Shown here: one piece after another, positions 38,614 to 47,588 of the stretch
Position numbering within the stretch: the first letter of the stretch is position 1
Layout: every line of letters starts with the position of its first letter
Source: Streptomyces canus
Lineage (GTDB): Bacteria > Actinomycetota > Actinomycetes > Streptomycetales > Streptomycetaceae
Assembly (NCBI RefSeq): GCF_041435015.1
Contig: NZ_CP107989.1
Location: forward strand, 3,720,001-3,784,000
Length of the DNA stretch: 64,000 nt
Reading direction: 5' to 3'
Notes under the pieces: generated by a model
What the model was told of the DNA's origin: nothing
The model's database searches: none
Seen by the model: the letters and a program-made list of their open reading frames with translations, nothing else
Made by a program: the position numbers and the translations under genes

Positions 38614-40545
38614 ATGCCGAGAGTCAAAGTCAGCGTCATCGTTCCCGTCTACAACACCGGGAAGTACGTCGACGAGTGCGCCCCGTCGCTGCTCGGGCAG
38701 AGCCTGCCCGCCGACGAGTACGAGGTCGTCTACGTCGACGACGGCTCGACGGACGACACGCTGGAGCGGCTGGAGAAGATCGCCGACGGGCACCCGAACG
38801 TCCAGGTGCACACCCGGCCGAACTCGGGCTGGCCGGGCGCTCCCCGCAACCTCGGCATGCGGCACGCCAAGGGCGAGTACATCCAGTTCGTCGACCACGA
38901 CGACATGCTCGGGCCCGAGGCCCTGGAGCGGCTGTACGAGCACGCCAAGCGCAATGACGCCGACGTGGTCCTCGGGAAGATGTCCAGCACGATGGTGCGT
39001 CCCCGACGGCTGTTCCGGCACACGGTGGACACCTGCACCATCGAGAACGACGAGCTCATGCAGAGCATGTCGCCGCACAAGATGTTCCGGCGCGCCTTCA
39101 TCGAGGAGCACGGTCTGCTCTTCCCCGAGGGGCCCTGGATCCTGGAGGACCTGGCCTTCGTCAGCGCCGCCTATCTGAAGGCCGAGCGGATCTCGGTCCT
39201 GGCCGACTACCCCTGCTACTACTGGATGAAGCGGGACGACGGCGGCAACAACACCCAGCACCGGTTCAACCCGCGCCACGGCTTCTGGTCCAACTGCCGC
39301 ACCATCGTGCGTCGGATCAAGGACGGCACACCCCCGTCCGACGACGTCGACGCGCTGCAGAACCGCCTCCTGCACCGCCTCTACCACGTCGAGATCCTCT
39401 CCCGCACCCGCGAGCCCGAGATCCTCCGCGAGGAGCCGGCCGAGCAGCGGGAGCGCTTCGAGGCGGCCCGGAGGCTGGCGGCCGAGGAGTTCCCGGCAGC
39501 CGTACGAGAAGGCCTCCCCAGCGTGTCCCGCCTCCGCGCCGAGCTCCTCGAACGCGGGGACTTCGACGGCGCCGTGACGCTCGCCGAGCGCATCCGTGAG
39601 GTCAAGGCCCGCAGCACCGTCGGCGGGCTGCGGTGGGAGGGCGGCCGGCTGGTCGCCGACGTCACCCTTGACCTGCTGCGCGGGGACGGCGAGCCGCTGG
39701 TGCTGGTCGAGCGGGACGGGAAGTGGTGGCTCGACCCGGAGCTGCTCGCCGGGGTGCCGGGGACCGAGGACGGCTGGGAGGTCCGCGATCCGTTCCGGCT
39801 GGCGTACGCCGAACTGATCGTCAAGGACCGCGACCGCGAGGACTGGTGGTACCCCGAGGGCGACCTGGACGTGCGGCTCGAGCCCTTCGGCCAGGGGCGG
39901 TCGCGGCTCATCGCGTCCGGGCGGCTGCGGCTCGATCCGGAACGACTCGCGGGCGGGCGGCCGCTGGAGCGCGGGGTGCACGACGCGTGGGCGTACGTCC
40001 AGCTGCTGGGCGTCGACCGCATGGTCCGCCTGACCGGCGACGGCACCCCGGGTGCCCCGGCCGCGGGCCCGGCGCTGACCGGCGGGCGGCTCGCGCTGCC
40101 GTACTGGACGGGCAGCGGCCAGCTCGCCCTCGACGTGGACCAGCGCCAGCGAAGGCTCGGTTCCGACACGGCCGGTGCCGCCGCGGCCAACACCGCACGC
40201 GGCGAGCGGTCGCTCCCGCTGCCGTACCTGGCGGCGACCGCGGCCAGTGGCCCGGCTCGCCTCAAGGTCACCGTGTCCGCCCTGAGCGTGGACGCCGAGG
40301 TGATCGCCGGTGACGACGGGACGACGGCACGGCTCAGGCTCCCCGCTCGCCTCCGGCTCCCGGACGGACGCCACCCGGTCGCCCTCCCGAAGTCCGACGC
40401 CCCTGTCGCCTACGCCGTCGTCCGCGACGGCGCCCTGCTGCGGCTCGAGGGCCCGGCCCACGAGTCCGGTACCGGACGCCGGTTCCTCGACGCGGTCGCC
40501 GACCACCGCCAGGTCCGGCGGGTACGGCGACGACTGGGCCGATAG
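38614..40545 (+). CDS. Family 2 glycosyltransferase with large C-terminal extension
   Basis: This 643-residue protein has an N-terminal GT-A domain: VSVIVPVYNTGKYVDEC, YVDDGSTDD (nucleotide binding) and FVDHDDM (metal-binding DxD type). Residues from about 330 form a beta-rich region resembling the C-terminal domains of cell wall teichoic acid transferases. Without signal peptide or spans, it acts in the cytoplasm on a lipid-linked or nucleotide-linked acceptor, likely for a wall polymer. TAAGGT lies 7 bases before the ATG at 38614 and there is no ribosome-binding site, so it is likely leaderless. It converges on an unknown gene through a shared hairpin. Confidence 0.88.
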   Translation: MPRVKVSVIVPVYNTGKYVDECAPSLLGQSLPADEYEVVYVDDGSTDDTLERLEKIADGHPNVQVHTRPNSGWPGAPRNLGMRHAKGEYIQFVDHDDMLGPEALERLYEHAKRNDADVVLGKMSSTMVRPRRLFRHTVDTCTIENDELMQSMSPHKMFRRAFIEEHGLLFPEGPWILEDLAFVSAAYLKAERISVLADYPCYYWMKRDDGGNNTQHRFNPRHGFWSNCRTIVRRIKDGTPPSDDVDALQNRLLHRLYHVEILSRTREPEILREEPAEQRERFEAARRLAAEEFPAAVREGLPSVSRLRAELLERGDFDGAVTLAERIREVKARSTVGGLRWEGGRLVADVTLDLLRGDGEPLVLVERDGKWWLDPELLAGVPGTEDGWEVRDPFRLAYAELIVKDRDREDWWYPEGDLDVRLEPFGQGRSRLIASGRLRLDPERLAGGRPLERGVHDAWAYVQLLGVDRMVRLTGDGTPGAPAAGPALTGGRLALPYWTGSGQLALDVDQRQRRLGSDTAGAAAANTARGERSLPLPYLAATAASGPARLKVTVSALSVDAEVIAGDDGTTARLRLPARLRLPDGRHPVALPKSDAPVAYAVVRDGALLRLEGPAHESGTGRRFLDAVADHRQVRRVRRRLGR

Positions 40546-40554
40546 GACAGGTGT

Positions 40555-40582
40555 GGGGCACCGCACGGGCCTGCGGTGCCCC
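40555..40582. terminator. Bidirectional terminator
   Basis: GGGGCACCGCA and TGCGGTGCCCC form a perfect 11-bp stem with a 6-base loop between convergent genes. Confidence 0.82.
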
Positions 40583-40590
40583 CATACGCG

Positions 40591-41256
40591 CTAGGCGTAC
40601 GCCGAGATGTCCTTGATCATCGCGAACCCGAGCCCGTACGCGCTCATGCCTCTCCCGTACGCCCCCACGTGCACCCCCTCGCGCGTGGAGCCCGCGAGCA
40701 CCCAGCCGAACTCCGACTCCCGGTAATGGAAGGGCGTGGGCACCCCGTCCACCGGCAGGGACAGCGTGGACCAGTCGGCTCCTTCGAGGTCGTCCGCCAG
40801 GACCCAGGCCGTCTCGGTCTGCTGGTCCAGCCAGTCGTCCCGCAGGGAGTGGTCCATCTGGCCGGGCCAGGTGAAGGACAGCAGCCCCACCCCGGCCAGC
40901 CAGGCGGCGGAGGAGACGGACGTGGCCTCCAGCAGCCCCGTGCCGTCCGCGCTCCTGCGGGAGGGGTTCGCGGCGACGGTCACGACCACCGCGAACTTCT
41001 CCTTCGGCTCCGCCGTGGAACCCGCCTCGTTCTTCACCGAGGGCTCGTCGCCGTGCCCGATCGACCCGTGCTCGACGGCCCCGTCGGCCGACGTGCCGAC
41101 CTGCATCAGCCAGCGCGGTCCCGTGAAGGCCTCGTCGAGGCCGTACCAGGGGAAGGGCGCCTGAAGGTAGCCGTCGACCGTGCGCCGGGCGGAGGAAACC
41201 TGCTGGCCACCCTCCGCGGCCGGCGCCTGCGCGACCGCCCCACTCGTCGTCTCCAT
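40591..41256 (-). CDS. Conserved protein of unknown function (221 residues)
   Basis: The start is the ATG at 41256 after TAGGAGG. The first 25 residues are low complexity. A compact domain follows with APFPWYGLDEAFTGPRWLMQ, FTWPGQMDHSLRDDWLDQQT and the end GFAMIKDISAYA. I do not recognise the family. It lacks a signal peptide and membrane spans. It sits between the family 2 glycosyltransferase and tatB on its own transcript. Confidence 0.7.
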   Translation of the reverse strand: METTSGAVAQAPAAEGGQQVSSARRTVDGYLQAPFPWYGLDEAFTGPRWLMQVGTSADGAVEHGSIGHGDEPSVKNEAGSTAEPKEKFAVVVTVAANPSRRSADGTGLLEATSVSSAAWLAGVGLLSFTWPGQMDHSLRDDWLDQQTETAWVLADDLEGADWSTLSLPVDGVPTPFHYRESEFGWVLAGSTREGVHVGAYGRGMSAYGLGFAMIKDISAYA

Positions 41257-41473
41257 GTGCCGGACGCCTCCTACTAGCTCTCGTCGGACCGGACCGGCCC
41301 GCCCCCCTTCGGGCGGCGTCGCTGGTTCGCGTACGGCCCGCACAACAACTCGGCAGCATAGCCACACCGCTCCGAGCTGCCGGGAAACCGCCCGGCGCGC
41401 GGGGCGCACGGGGGGTGCGTTAAGGCCGTACGAGGTGAGAGCAGGGTATGAAACGCGTCACGTACGACGGGAA

Positions 41474-41510
41474 AAGGCGCCCGCGAGCCGAACTGCTCGA
41501 CAGGCGCCTT
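41474..41510 (-). terminator. Terminator after tatB
   Basis: AAGGCGCC and GGCGCCTT form an 8-bp stem, 18 bp after the tatB stop codon on the minus strand. The remaining 217 bp up to 41256 hold the promoter of the unknown gene and no ORF I can support. Confidence 0.65.
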
Positions 41511-41527
41511 CCGGTGGGGCGTACGGC

Positions 41528-41971
41528 TCAGGTGGCGTCCGCGTCGAAGGGCGGGCGGTTGTCCTCGCCGGGCTCCTCGGGCTTCTTGGTCATGTCGATC
41601 CGGCCACCGGAGGAAGAGGACCCGGAGGAGGACGAGGACGTCGCGGTGTCCGTGCTGTGCACCGCGTCGGTGACCTCGGCCATCTCCTTCTTCAGGTCGA
41701 AGCCGTTACGGATCTCCTTGAGCCCCAGCTCGTCGTTGTCGAGCTGCTTGCGGATGAACGTCTTGGGGTTGAGGTCCTCGAACTCGAAGTCCTTGAACTC
41801 CGGGCCGAGCTCCGAGCGGATGTCCTGCTTGGCGCTCTCCGAGAACTCGCGGATCTTGCGCACGGTCCGCATGACGTCCTGGATGACCTTCGGGAGCTTG
41901 TCCGGACCGAAGACGAGCACGGCGAGGACAACGAGCGTGATCAGCTCGAGCGGTCCTATGTCATTGAACAC
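41528..41971 (-). CDS. tatB: Sec-independent protein translocase subunit TatB
   Basis: This 147-residue protein starts at a GTG after AAGGAG. It has the TatB pattern: short N-terminus FNDIGPLEL, one span LITLVVLAVLVFGPDKLP with the conserved F-G-P hinge, then an amphipathic helix rich in charged residues. The C-terminal tail is Ser/Pro-rich. With TatC it forms the receptor for twin-arginine signal peptides. It is the last gene after sigE-like, anti-sigma and htrA genes, as in mycobacteria, but a 235-bp gap before it suggests its own promoter. Confidence 0.93.
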   Translation of the reverse strand: MFNDIGPLELITLVVLAVLVFGPDKLPKVIQDVMRTVRKIREFSESAKQDIRSELGPEFKDFEFEDLNPKTFIRKQLDNDELGLKEIRNGFDLKKEMAEVTDAVHSTDTATSSSSSGSSSSGGRIDMTKKPEEPGEDNRPPFDADAT

Positions 41972-42206
41972 CTGAAGCTCCTTGCGATGTCCTCGGTCCT
42001 CGGCCCTCGGTGGTCTGTGCGGGTCTTCCGTGGTCCGGGCCGGGTCCACGGTACCTGCCGTTCCCGTACGACCGGTACTGTCCCGAGGGCTCCGAGTGCG
42101 GGCGGGTGGGCGGTTTTCCGGGTTGTTTGCCTTGTGGAGCGAGCTTTGGGGGCGTGTCCGTGAGGTTTACGTCGATCGGCCCTCTGCCGGTTCTCCATCG
42201 ATTCTC

Positions 42207-44276
42207 TTAGGCGCCGTCCGAGGATCCGAGGACCAACGAGACGTTCTTTTCCCTGCCGTCGCGCTGCAGGGTGAGCTCCAGGCGGTCTCCGGGGCGGTGG
42301 GCGCGGGTCTTCACGATGAGTTCGTCGCCGGAGTGGATACGGCGGCCGTCCACCTCGGTGATGACATCGCCCGCTTCGAGCCCGGCCCTGTCGCCCGGGC
42401 CGCCCTCGGTCACGGCGGGTCCACCGTCACTGCTCTTCGTCCCGACGCGGGCGCCGTCGCCGGTGTAGTCCATGTCGAGGGTGACGCCGATGACGGGATG
42501 GGTCGCCCTGCCCGTGTTGATCAGTTCTTCGGCGACCCGCTTGGCCTGGTTGACGGGGATCGCGAAGCCGAGACCTATCGAGCCGGCCTGTCCGGTCCCG
42601 GAACCGGATCCGTCGTCGGCGGAGCGGATGGCGGAGTTGATGCCGACGACCCGGGCCCGGGAGTCGAGAAGCGGGCCACCGGAGTTGCCGGGGTTGATGG
42701 GGGCGTCGGTCTGCAAGGCGTCGACGTACGACACGTCGGTGCCGCCCCCGCTCTCGCCGCCGGCGGTGATGGGCCGTTCCTTCGCGCTGATGATGCCGGA
42801 GGTGACGGTGCCCTCCAGGTCGAAGGGGGCGCCGATGGCGACGACCGGGTCGCCGACCTGGACGTTGTCGGAGTTGCCGAGGGTCATGGGCTTCAGCCCT
42901 CTGACATCGCGCACCTCGACGACGGCGAGGTCGTACCCGCTGTCCCGTCCCACGACGGTGGCCTTGGCAGCGTCCCCGCTGTGAAAGGTCACCGATATCT
43001 CGCCGTCGGTCCCGGCCGGCTCCACGACGTGGTTGTTGGTCAGGATGTGCCCGCGATCGTCCAGCACGAAGCCGGTACCGGTACCGGACTCCTCGGCCCC
43101 GCTCACATGCAGGGTCACGACGCTGGGCAGGGCCCGGGCGGCGATCCCGGCGACACTGTCGGGAGCCCGCCCCCTGGGCTCCTCCGCGGCCTGCGGCAAC
43201 TCCACGACGTCCCCTCCCCCACCATGGCGCTCGAGATACGCCCCTACGACCCCACCGACACCCCCTGCGACGAGCGCGAGCAGGAGAGCACCGGCGAGGA
43301 GCACTCGCCTGGTTCGGCGTCGCGGGGTGTCCACGGCGGCGCCGGTTTGCTGAAGGGGGGCGGCGACGGGGGCCCAGGGGTCGTAGTTCTGCCAGGGGGT
43401 GGAGGTGTGGGGGACGGAGGGTGGGAAGGGGCTCTCGGGGGCCGGGGCGGACGAGGGCACCGGCGGAGGTGTTTTCGGCGGTGCGGGCGTGGGTGATCCG
43501 TGCGACGCGGGCAGGTCCTGGTCCATTGGCGGCCCGGAGGCGACCGTGCCCCGGGTCACGGGCGTGGTGCCGTGGGCGGGTGGCGGAGGAGGTGCGGTCG
43601 TCGGGTGCTGGACCGGCGGGGCGGGGGCCCAGGGGCCCGGTACGCCGTACGGCGGGGTGCTGGTGGAGTCGGAGACGTGCGGGGGCTCGGGACGGTCCGT
43701 GACGGGCTCGCCAGGAGCCTGGCCGACGGCGTCGACCGGCTCGGTGGGGCGGTCGTCGACGGGAGCGTCTGTCGCAGGGGCCTCCGCCGGCAGGGCAGCC
43801 GTCGGCGCCGGCCGCGCCAGTGCGCAGTCACCCTGCGCGGCGGAGGCGTCCCGCGGGGCCGTGAGTTCGTAGTCGCCCTCCGAGTTCGCCCCACCGAGCG
43901 GAGCCCTCAACTCGAAGTCACCTTCGGTCCCCCGCACACCGGCCACCGCCCCTGCAGAAGCCCCCGGCTCAGAGACGCCCCCGACCGCCGACACGTCTGT
44001 CCCCGCACCGGAAACCCGATCCCCCGAAGCACCGGGCTCGGAGTCCCCCTCAACCCCCGGCACACCGGACCCCGCCCCGCCGGCCGCATCCCGCCGAGCC
44101 CCGAGCTCGAGGGCGCCGTCGCCCCCTTGCAGCCCCTCCTCCGGAGCCCTCAGTACGAAGTCGTCGTCGGATCCTGTCGTGGCAGGTGTCGGGATGTCGC
44201 CCTCACCCGGCCCGGAAACCCCCCGTGGCCTGGGTCGGCTCCACCATTTCGCCTTCGTGGGCTTCCCCTCGTCCAT
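42207..44276 (-). CDS. HtrA/DegP-like membrane serine protease with PDZ domain
   Basis: This 689-residue protein has a long disordered acidic and Pro-rich N-terminus (to about 315). One membrane span follows at about 322-342, then a trypsin-like domain and a PDZ domain. The catalytic His is in NNHVV (about 415), the Asp in YDLAVVEV (about 448) and the Ser in NPGNSGGPLL (about 530). The PDZ region includes AGLEAGDVITEVDGR. It degrades or refolds damaged proteins outside the membrane. It sits between the anti-sigma factor gene and tatB, like mycobacterial htrA. It starts at ATG after GGGGAGAG. Confidence 0.94.
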   Translation of the reverse strand: MDEGKPTKAKWWSRPRPRGVSGPGEGDIPTPATTGSDDDFVLRAPEEGLQGGDGALELGARRDAAGGAGSGVPGVEGDSEPGASGDRVSGAGTDVSAVGGVSEPGASAGAVAGVRGTEGDFELRAPLGGANSEGDYELTAPRDASAAQGDCALARPAPTAALPAEAPATDAPVDDRPTEPVDAVGQAPGEPVTDRPEPPHVSDSTSTPPYGVPGPWAPAPPVQHPTTAPPPPPAHGTTPVTRGTVASGPPMDQDLPASHGSPTPAPPKTPPPVPSSAPAPESPFPPSVPHTSTPWQNYDPWAPVAAPLQQTGAAVDTPRRRTRRVLLAGALLLALVAGGVGGVVGAYLERHGGGGDVVELPQAAEEPRGRAPDSVAGIAARALPSVVTLHVSGAEESGTGTGFVLDDRGHILTNNHVVEPAGTDGEISVTFHSGDAAKATVVGRDSGYDLAVVEVRDVRGLKPMTLGNSDNVQVGDPVVAIGAPFDLEGTVTSGIISAKERPITAGGESGGGTDVSYVDALQTDAPINPGNSGGPLLDSRARVVGINSAIRSADDGSGSGTGQAGSIGLGFAIPVNQAKRVAEELINTGRATHPVIGVTLDMDYTGDGARVGTKSSDGGPAVTEGGPGDRAGLEAGDVITEVDGRRIHSGDELIVKTRAHRPGDRLELTLQRDGREKNVSLVLGSSDGA

Positions 44277-44367
44277 GCTCTCCCCACAGCTGACCGGCCG
44301 CGGTGCGCGGCACGTCGAACTACCTGTGGATTCAACCAGGTTCAGACGCCACGGAGCAGGGCGCCGG

Positions 44368-45330
44368 TCAGCGGGAGGTGCTGGGGGGCGTGGGCGCGGA
44401 CATCGTGTGGGGGACGGGCGCGGCGGGGAGGCCGGAGGCGGAGACGTCCGGGGTCGCGGACCAGGACGTCAGCGTGAGCGGCGGGGTGGTACTGAGCGGA
44501 CGTATGAGTGGGGACATGGCGGCGGCACCGGCGAGCACGGGCGCCGTGAGGGTGTGCAGGGCCGCCTCCTTGACCTGAGCGGGGACGCCCGGCAGCAGCG
44601 GCGCGGACGCCTCGGTCGGGGAGACCGGGGTGTCGCCGAGCATCCGCTGTCCCTCTTCCTGTGCGAGCAACGGACCGACGCCACGCCGCCGTTGGTTCTC
44701 CGGCACCGCCGCTCCCGTGCCCGGCGTGCGCGCCGGAGTCACATTGCTGCCGGCCCCGCGGGCGTCGGTGTCGCCCGGCGCCCCCGTGGTGAGGCCGCCC
44801 AGCGCGATGGCGGCCAGCGACACCGCCCCGGCGGCGACGAACGCGAACCTCATGCCGCGCGAGGCCGAACGCTCGGCCTCGTGACGGCTGACGTCATGGA
44901 TGCGGAAGCCCTGGCCCGCGTTGGGCGGGAGCACCGCGGCGTGCGGGCGGGCGGGGACGTAGCCGAACGCGAAGCGCTCGCCACGTCTCACGCCGAAAGC
45001 CCCGGCGGCGCCGGGTCGTCCCGACGTTCCTCCGAGTCCTCCCCCGCCGAACGGCGAGCTGTCGCCGTCCTCCGGATCACCTCCCGGCAGTCCCTGGAGA
45101 CGGGCCAGGAAGCTCTCCGAGGGCGGGGGCGGGGCGGCCTCCGCGAAGACGTTCTTCAGGCGGCGCTGGGCGTCCGCCTCCGCCTTGCACTTCGGACAGG
45201 TGGCGAGATGCGCGAGAACACGCTCCCGCGTGGCATGACCGAGCTCGCCGTCCACCAGAGCGGCGAGTCGGTCTCCCAGATGCTGTTCCGCGAGGCTCCC
45301 CTCGCCGGGTTTGGGCAGTGATCCACTCAC
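44368..45330 (-). CDS. Zinc-finger anti-sigma factor
   Basis: This 320-residue protein starts at a GTG that overlaps the sigma gene stop (GTGA), so the two are made in a fixed ratio. The N-terminal ZAS domain has [14 protein letters not shown], then [12 protein letters not shown]; His, Cys and Cys give the typical HxxxCxxC motif. A span is predicted near [19 protein letters not shown]. The extracytoplasmic C-terminus is low-complexity. It should hold the ECF sigma factor inactive at the membrane until stress releases it, as RseA does for mycobacterial SigE. Confidence 0.9.
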   Translation of the reverse strand: MSGSLPKPGEGSLAEQHLGDRLAALVDGELGHATRERVLAHLATCPKCKAEADAQRRLKNVFAEAAPPPPSESFLARLQGLPGGDPEDGDSSPFGGGGLGGTSGRPGAAGAFGVRRGERFAFGYVPARPHAAVLPPNAGQGFRIHDVSRHEAERSASRGMRFAFVAAGAVSLAAIALGGLTTGAPGDTDARGAGSNVTPARTPGTGAAVPENQRRRGVGPLLAQEEGQRMLGDTPVSPTEASAPLLPGVPAQVKEAALHTLTAPVLAGAAAMSPLIRPLSTTPPLTLTSWSATPDVSASGLPAAPVPHTMSAPTPPSTSR

Positions 45331-46097
45331 GCGGACGCGCCCCCTCCCCCCAAGGCGGGGACCCTGGCCATGAAGGAGCGGCGCTCGGCGCGGGCCTCGG
45401 GCGAACGGTGCGCGAGGGCCTTGCGCAGCTGGGACCGGCCGCGGTGGATCCGTGAGCGGACGGTGCCGAGCTTGACGCCCAGGGTCGCGGCGATCTCCTC
45501 GTACGACAGTCCTTCGATGTCGCACAGGACGACCGCGGCGCGGAACTCCGGCGCGAGGGTGTCGAGGGCCTGCTGGACGTCCGCGTCGAAGTGGGCGTCG
45601 TTGAAGACCTGCTGGGGTGAGGGCTCGCGGCTGGGCAGTCGCTCGGCCGCGTCCTCGCCGAGGGCGTCGAAGCGGATGCGCTGCTTGCGGCGGACCATGT
45701 CCAGGAAGAGGTTGGTGGTGATGCGGTGCAGCCAGCCCTCGAAGGTGCCCGGTGTGTAGGTGGACAGCGAGCGGAAGACGCGGACGAAGACCTCCTGCGT
45801 GAGGTCCTCGGCGTCGTGCTGGTTGCCGGTGAGGCGGTACGCGAGGCGGTAGACGCGGCCGCTGTGCGTGCTGACGATCTCCTCCCAGGTGGGCGGAGTC
45901 CACGCCTGCCCGTCCGCGTCGGTGGCGAAGGTCGCGGTCTGGGCGTAGTCGCCGGCGTGGCTGTGGTCAGCAGTGTTGTTCACGGATTTCGGCCTGCCCG
46001 CCGATCCGAGGAAGCGCCGCAGCACTCCCCCACGATCTCCAGGCGCGGCCGCACCTCCCCTGTCGGCTCTGGTTGTCTCCAGTGGAGCCCCTACCAT
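45327..46097 (-). CDS. ECF RNA polymerase sigma factor (SigE-like)
   Basis: This 256-residue sigma factor is assigned from the ATG at 46097, which follows GAGGTGG. An ATG at 46214 would add 39 residues but has a weaker context. Region 2 covers [25 protein letters not shown] (as a whole longer block) with the -10 recognition helix [15 protein letters not shown]. Region 4 contains [20 protein letters not shown]. The order methyltransferase, sigma, anti-sigma, htrA, tatB matches the mycobacterial sigE locus. It likely controls envelope-stress genes including htrA. No clear autoregulatory promoter was found by eye. Confidence 0.93.
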   Translation of the reverse strand: MVGAPLETTRADRGGAAAPGDRGGVLRRFLGSAGRPKSVNNTADHSHAGDYAQTATFATDADGQAWTPPTWEEIVSTHSGRVYRLAYRLTGNQHDAEDLTQEVFVRVFRSLSTYTPGTFEGWLHRITTNLFLDMVRRKQRIRFDALGEDAAERLPSREPSPQQVFNDAHFDADVQQALDTLAPEFRAAVVLCDIEGLSYEEIAATLGVKLGTVRSRIHRGRSQLRKALAHRSPEARAERRSFMARVPALGGGGASA

Positions 46098-46326
46098 AGC
46101 CACCTCGCCCGTTAGCTCCGGATAAGCGGTTTTACGAGAATTTGATCTGGGCTGATACCACTCGGTCCCCTGCGTCAGCAGTTGCTCGAGGGCCTGCTCG
46201 TCATCGTGATCCAACTGTGTCCCCCCGGGTGCGTCTCCACCCCTCTAAACGCCCGGTCCCATCTGCGGGTTCCCGGCGGCAACGGATACAGTCACGCCCA
46301 GGCAACCACGGGGCAAGGAGAGGCTC

Positions 46327-46959
46327 ATTACCGGCAACCGGCAGACGAGCTGGGCGTTCGCCGACGCCTATGTCGCCGAGGACGAAACCCTGCGCTGGGC
46401 CCGCGACCGGGCCCGTGACGCCGGGCTGCGCTCGGTGTCGCCCGGCACGGGCGCGGCGCTGCGGTTGCTGGCCGCCTCCGTGGACGCCAAGGCCGTCGCC
46501 GAGATCGGCACCGGCACCGGGGTCTCCGGCATCCATCTGCTGCACGGCATGCGCCCGGACGGGGTGCTGACCACCGTCGACCCCGAGCCGGAGCACCAGC
46601 AGTTCGCCCGCCAGGCCTTCCGCGCCTGTGGCTTCGCCAGCAACCGGGCCCGCTTCATCCCGGGCCGCGCGCTGGACGTCCTGCCCCGCCTCGCCGACGC
46701 CGGCTACGACCTCGTCTTCTGCGACGGCGACCGGCAGGAGGTCATGGACTACCTCGCTGAATCGTTGCGCCTGCTGCGTCCGGGGGGACTGGTCGTCTTC
46801 GAGGGCGTCTTCGCCAACGGCCGCACGATGGATTCGGGACCGCAGCCCACGGAGGTGCTGCGCCTCAGGGAGCTGCTGCGGGCCGTACGCGAGAGCCAGG
46901 ACCTGATGCCGTCGCTGCTGCCGGTGGGGGACGGACTGCTCTGCGCGGTCAAGCGCTGA
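46327..46959 (+). CDS. SAM-dependent O-methyltransferase
   Basis: This 210-residue protein matches the Rv1220c-like family: VAEIGTGTGVSGIHLL binds SAM, LTTVDPEPEH follows, and DLVFCDGDRQE contains a metal-binding acidic pair. The conserved N-terminus TGNRQTSWAFADAYVAEDE begins at 46330, but no ATG, GTG, TTG or CTG precedes it. The codon at the right place is ATT (46327), 6 bases after AAGGAG. Initiation at ATT is therefore likely, unless the start is elsewhere. It is divergent from the sigma gene, as in mycobacteria. The substrate is unknown. Confidence 0.88.
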   Translation: MTGNRQTSWAFADAYVAEDETLRWARDRARDAGLRSVSPGTGAALRLLAASVDAKAVAEIGTGTGVSGIHLLHGMRPDGVLTTVDPEPEHQQFARQAFRACGFASNRARFIPGRALDVLPRLADAGYDLVFCDGDRQEVMDYLAESLRLLRPGGLVVFEGVFANGRTMDSGPQPTEVLRLRELLRAVRESQDLMPSLLPVGDGLLCAVKR

Positions 46960-47006
46960 GCAGTTGAGGGCCGTACGGCCATTCGTGGAAAAGCCCGGGC
47001 AAACTG

Positions 47007-47038
47007 CTGCCCCGGCACCTCATGAGATGCCGGGGCAG
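47007..47038. terminator. Bidirectional terminator between methyltransferase and DUF3117
   Basis: CTGCCCCGGCA and TGCCGGGGCAG form a perfect 11-bp stem. The 10-base loop contains CTCATGAG, itself a palindrome. Confidence 0.85.
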
Positions 47039-47062
47039 CCGAAAGGGTATGGTCGCTTCCGC

Positions 47063-47230
47063 TCAGCCGACGACCTTCTTGAGGGCGTCGCCCAGGGCGT
47101 CGGCCTCGTCAGGGGTCAGCTCGACGACGAGCCGACCGCCGCCTTCGAGCGGAACGCGCATGACGATGCCCCGCCCCTCCTTGGTCACCTCGAGCGGGCC
47201 ATCGCCCGTCCGCGGCTTCATGGCCGCCAT
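47063..47230 (-). CDS. DUF3117 small protein (55 residues)
   Basis: The gene encodes MAAMKPRTGDGPLEVTKEGR, continuing to LTPDEADALGDALKKVVG. This is the complete DUF3117 family pattern, one of the most conserved small proteins in Actinobacteria. It starts at the ATG at 47230 after AGGAAGGGG. A second ATG at 47221 gives the shorter form MKPRTGDG. Function is unknown. It is monocistronic, ending at the shared terminator. Confidence 0.95.
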   Translation of the reverse strand: MAAMKPRTGDGPLEVTKEGRGIVMRVPLEGGGRLVVELTPDEADALGDALKKVVG

Positions 47231-47588
47231 GCTCGTTCCCCTTCCTGAAACCAGCTCATCGTCAAAGCCGACAGCCCTGGGAGGGCACGCGCGTCAAAGT
47301 GGGACACGCGCCACCGGCATCGAACACATTGCTTCCAAGCCATTATCCCGCATCTCAGGACCCGATGACCAACATCAGTCGGCATCGCTTGGGCAACGCG
47401 CGCGAGCAAAACCACTCAATTCGGCGATGTGGCTGCGATACTCCGCCGCCGCGCCGATCTCGGCGGGCCGTGAGCGCTCCGGAATTCTTTGACGCAGGTC
47501 ACACGTCCGCTCCGGTCCTCGGACGGCGATCTCCGCCATGCTGTCCCTCGGACATCGGATGCAGCGGACACACCGGAGGGGATACGCC
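47231..47588. promoter_or_regulatory. Divergent intergenic region DUF3117 / enoyl-CoA hydratase
   Basis: This is 358 bp without a supported gene. A possible -10 (GGATAAT on the minus strand near 47342-47348) points at DUF3117 with a leader of about 100 bases. A 21-codon frame beginning MWLRYSAAAPISAG (near 47427-47492, plus) has fair codon bias but no ribosome-binding site; it is not called. Confidence 0.35.
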
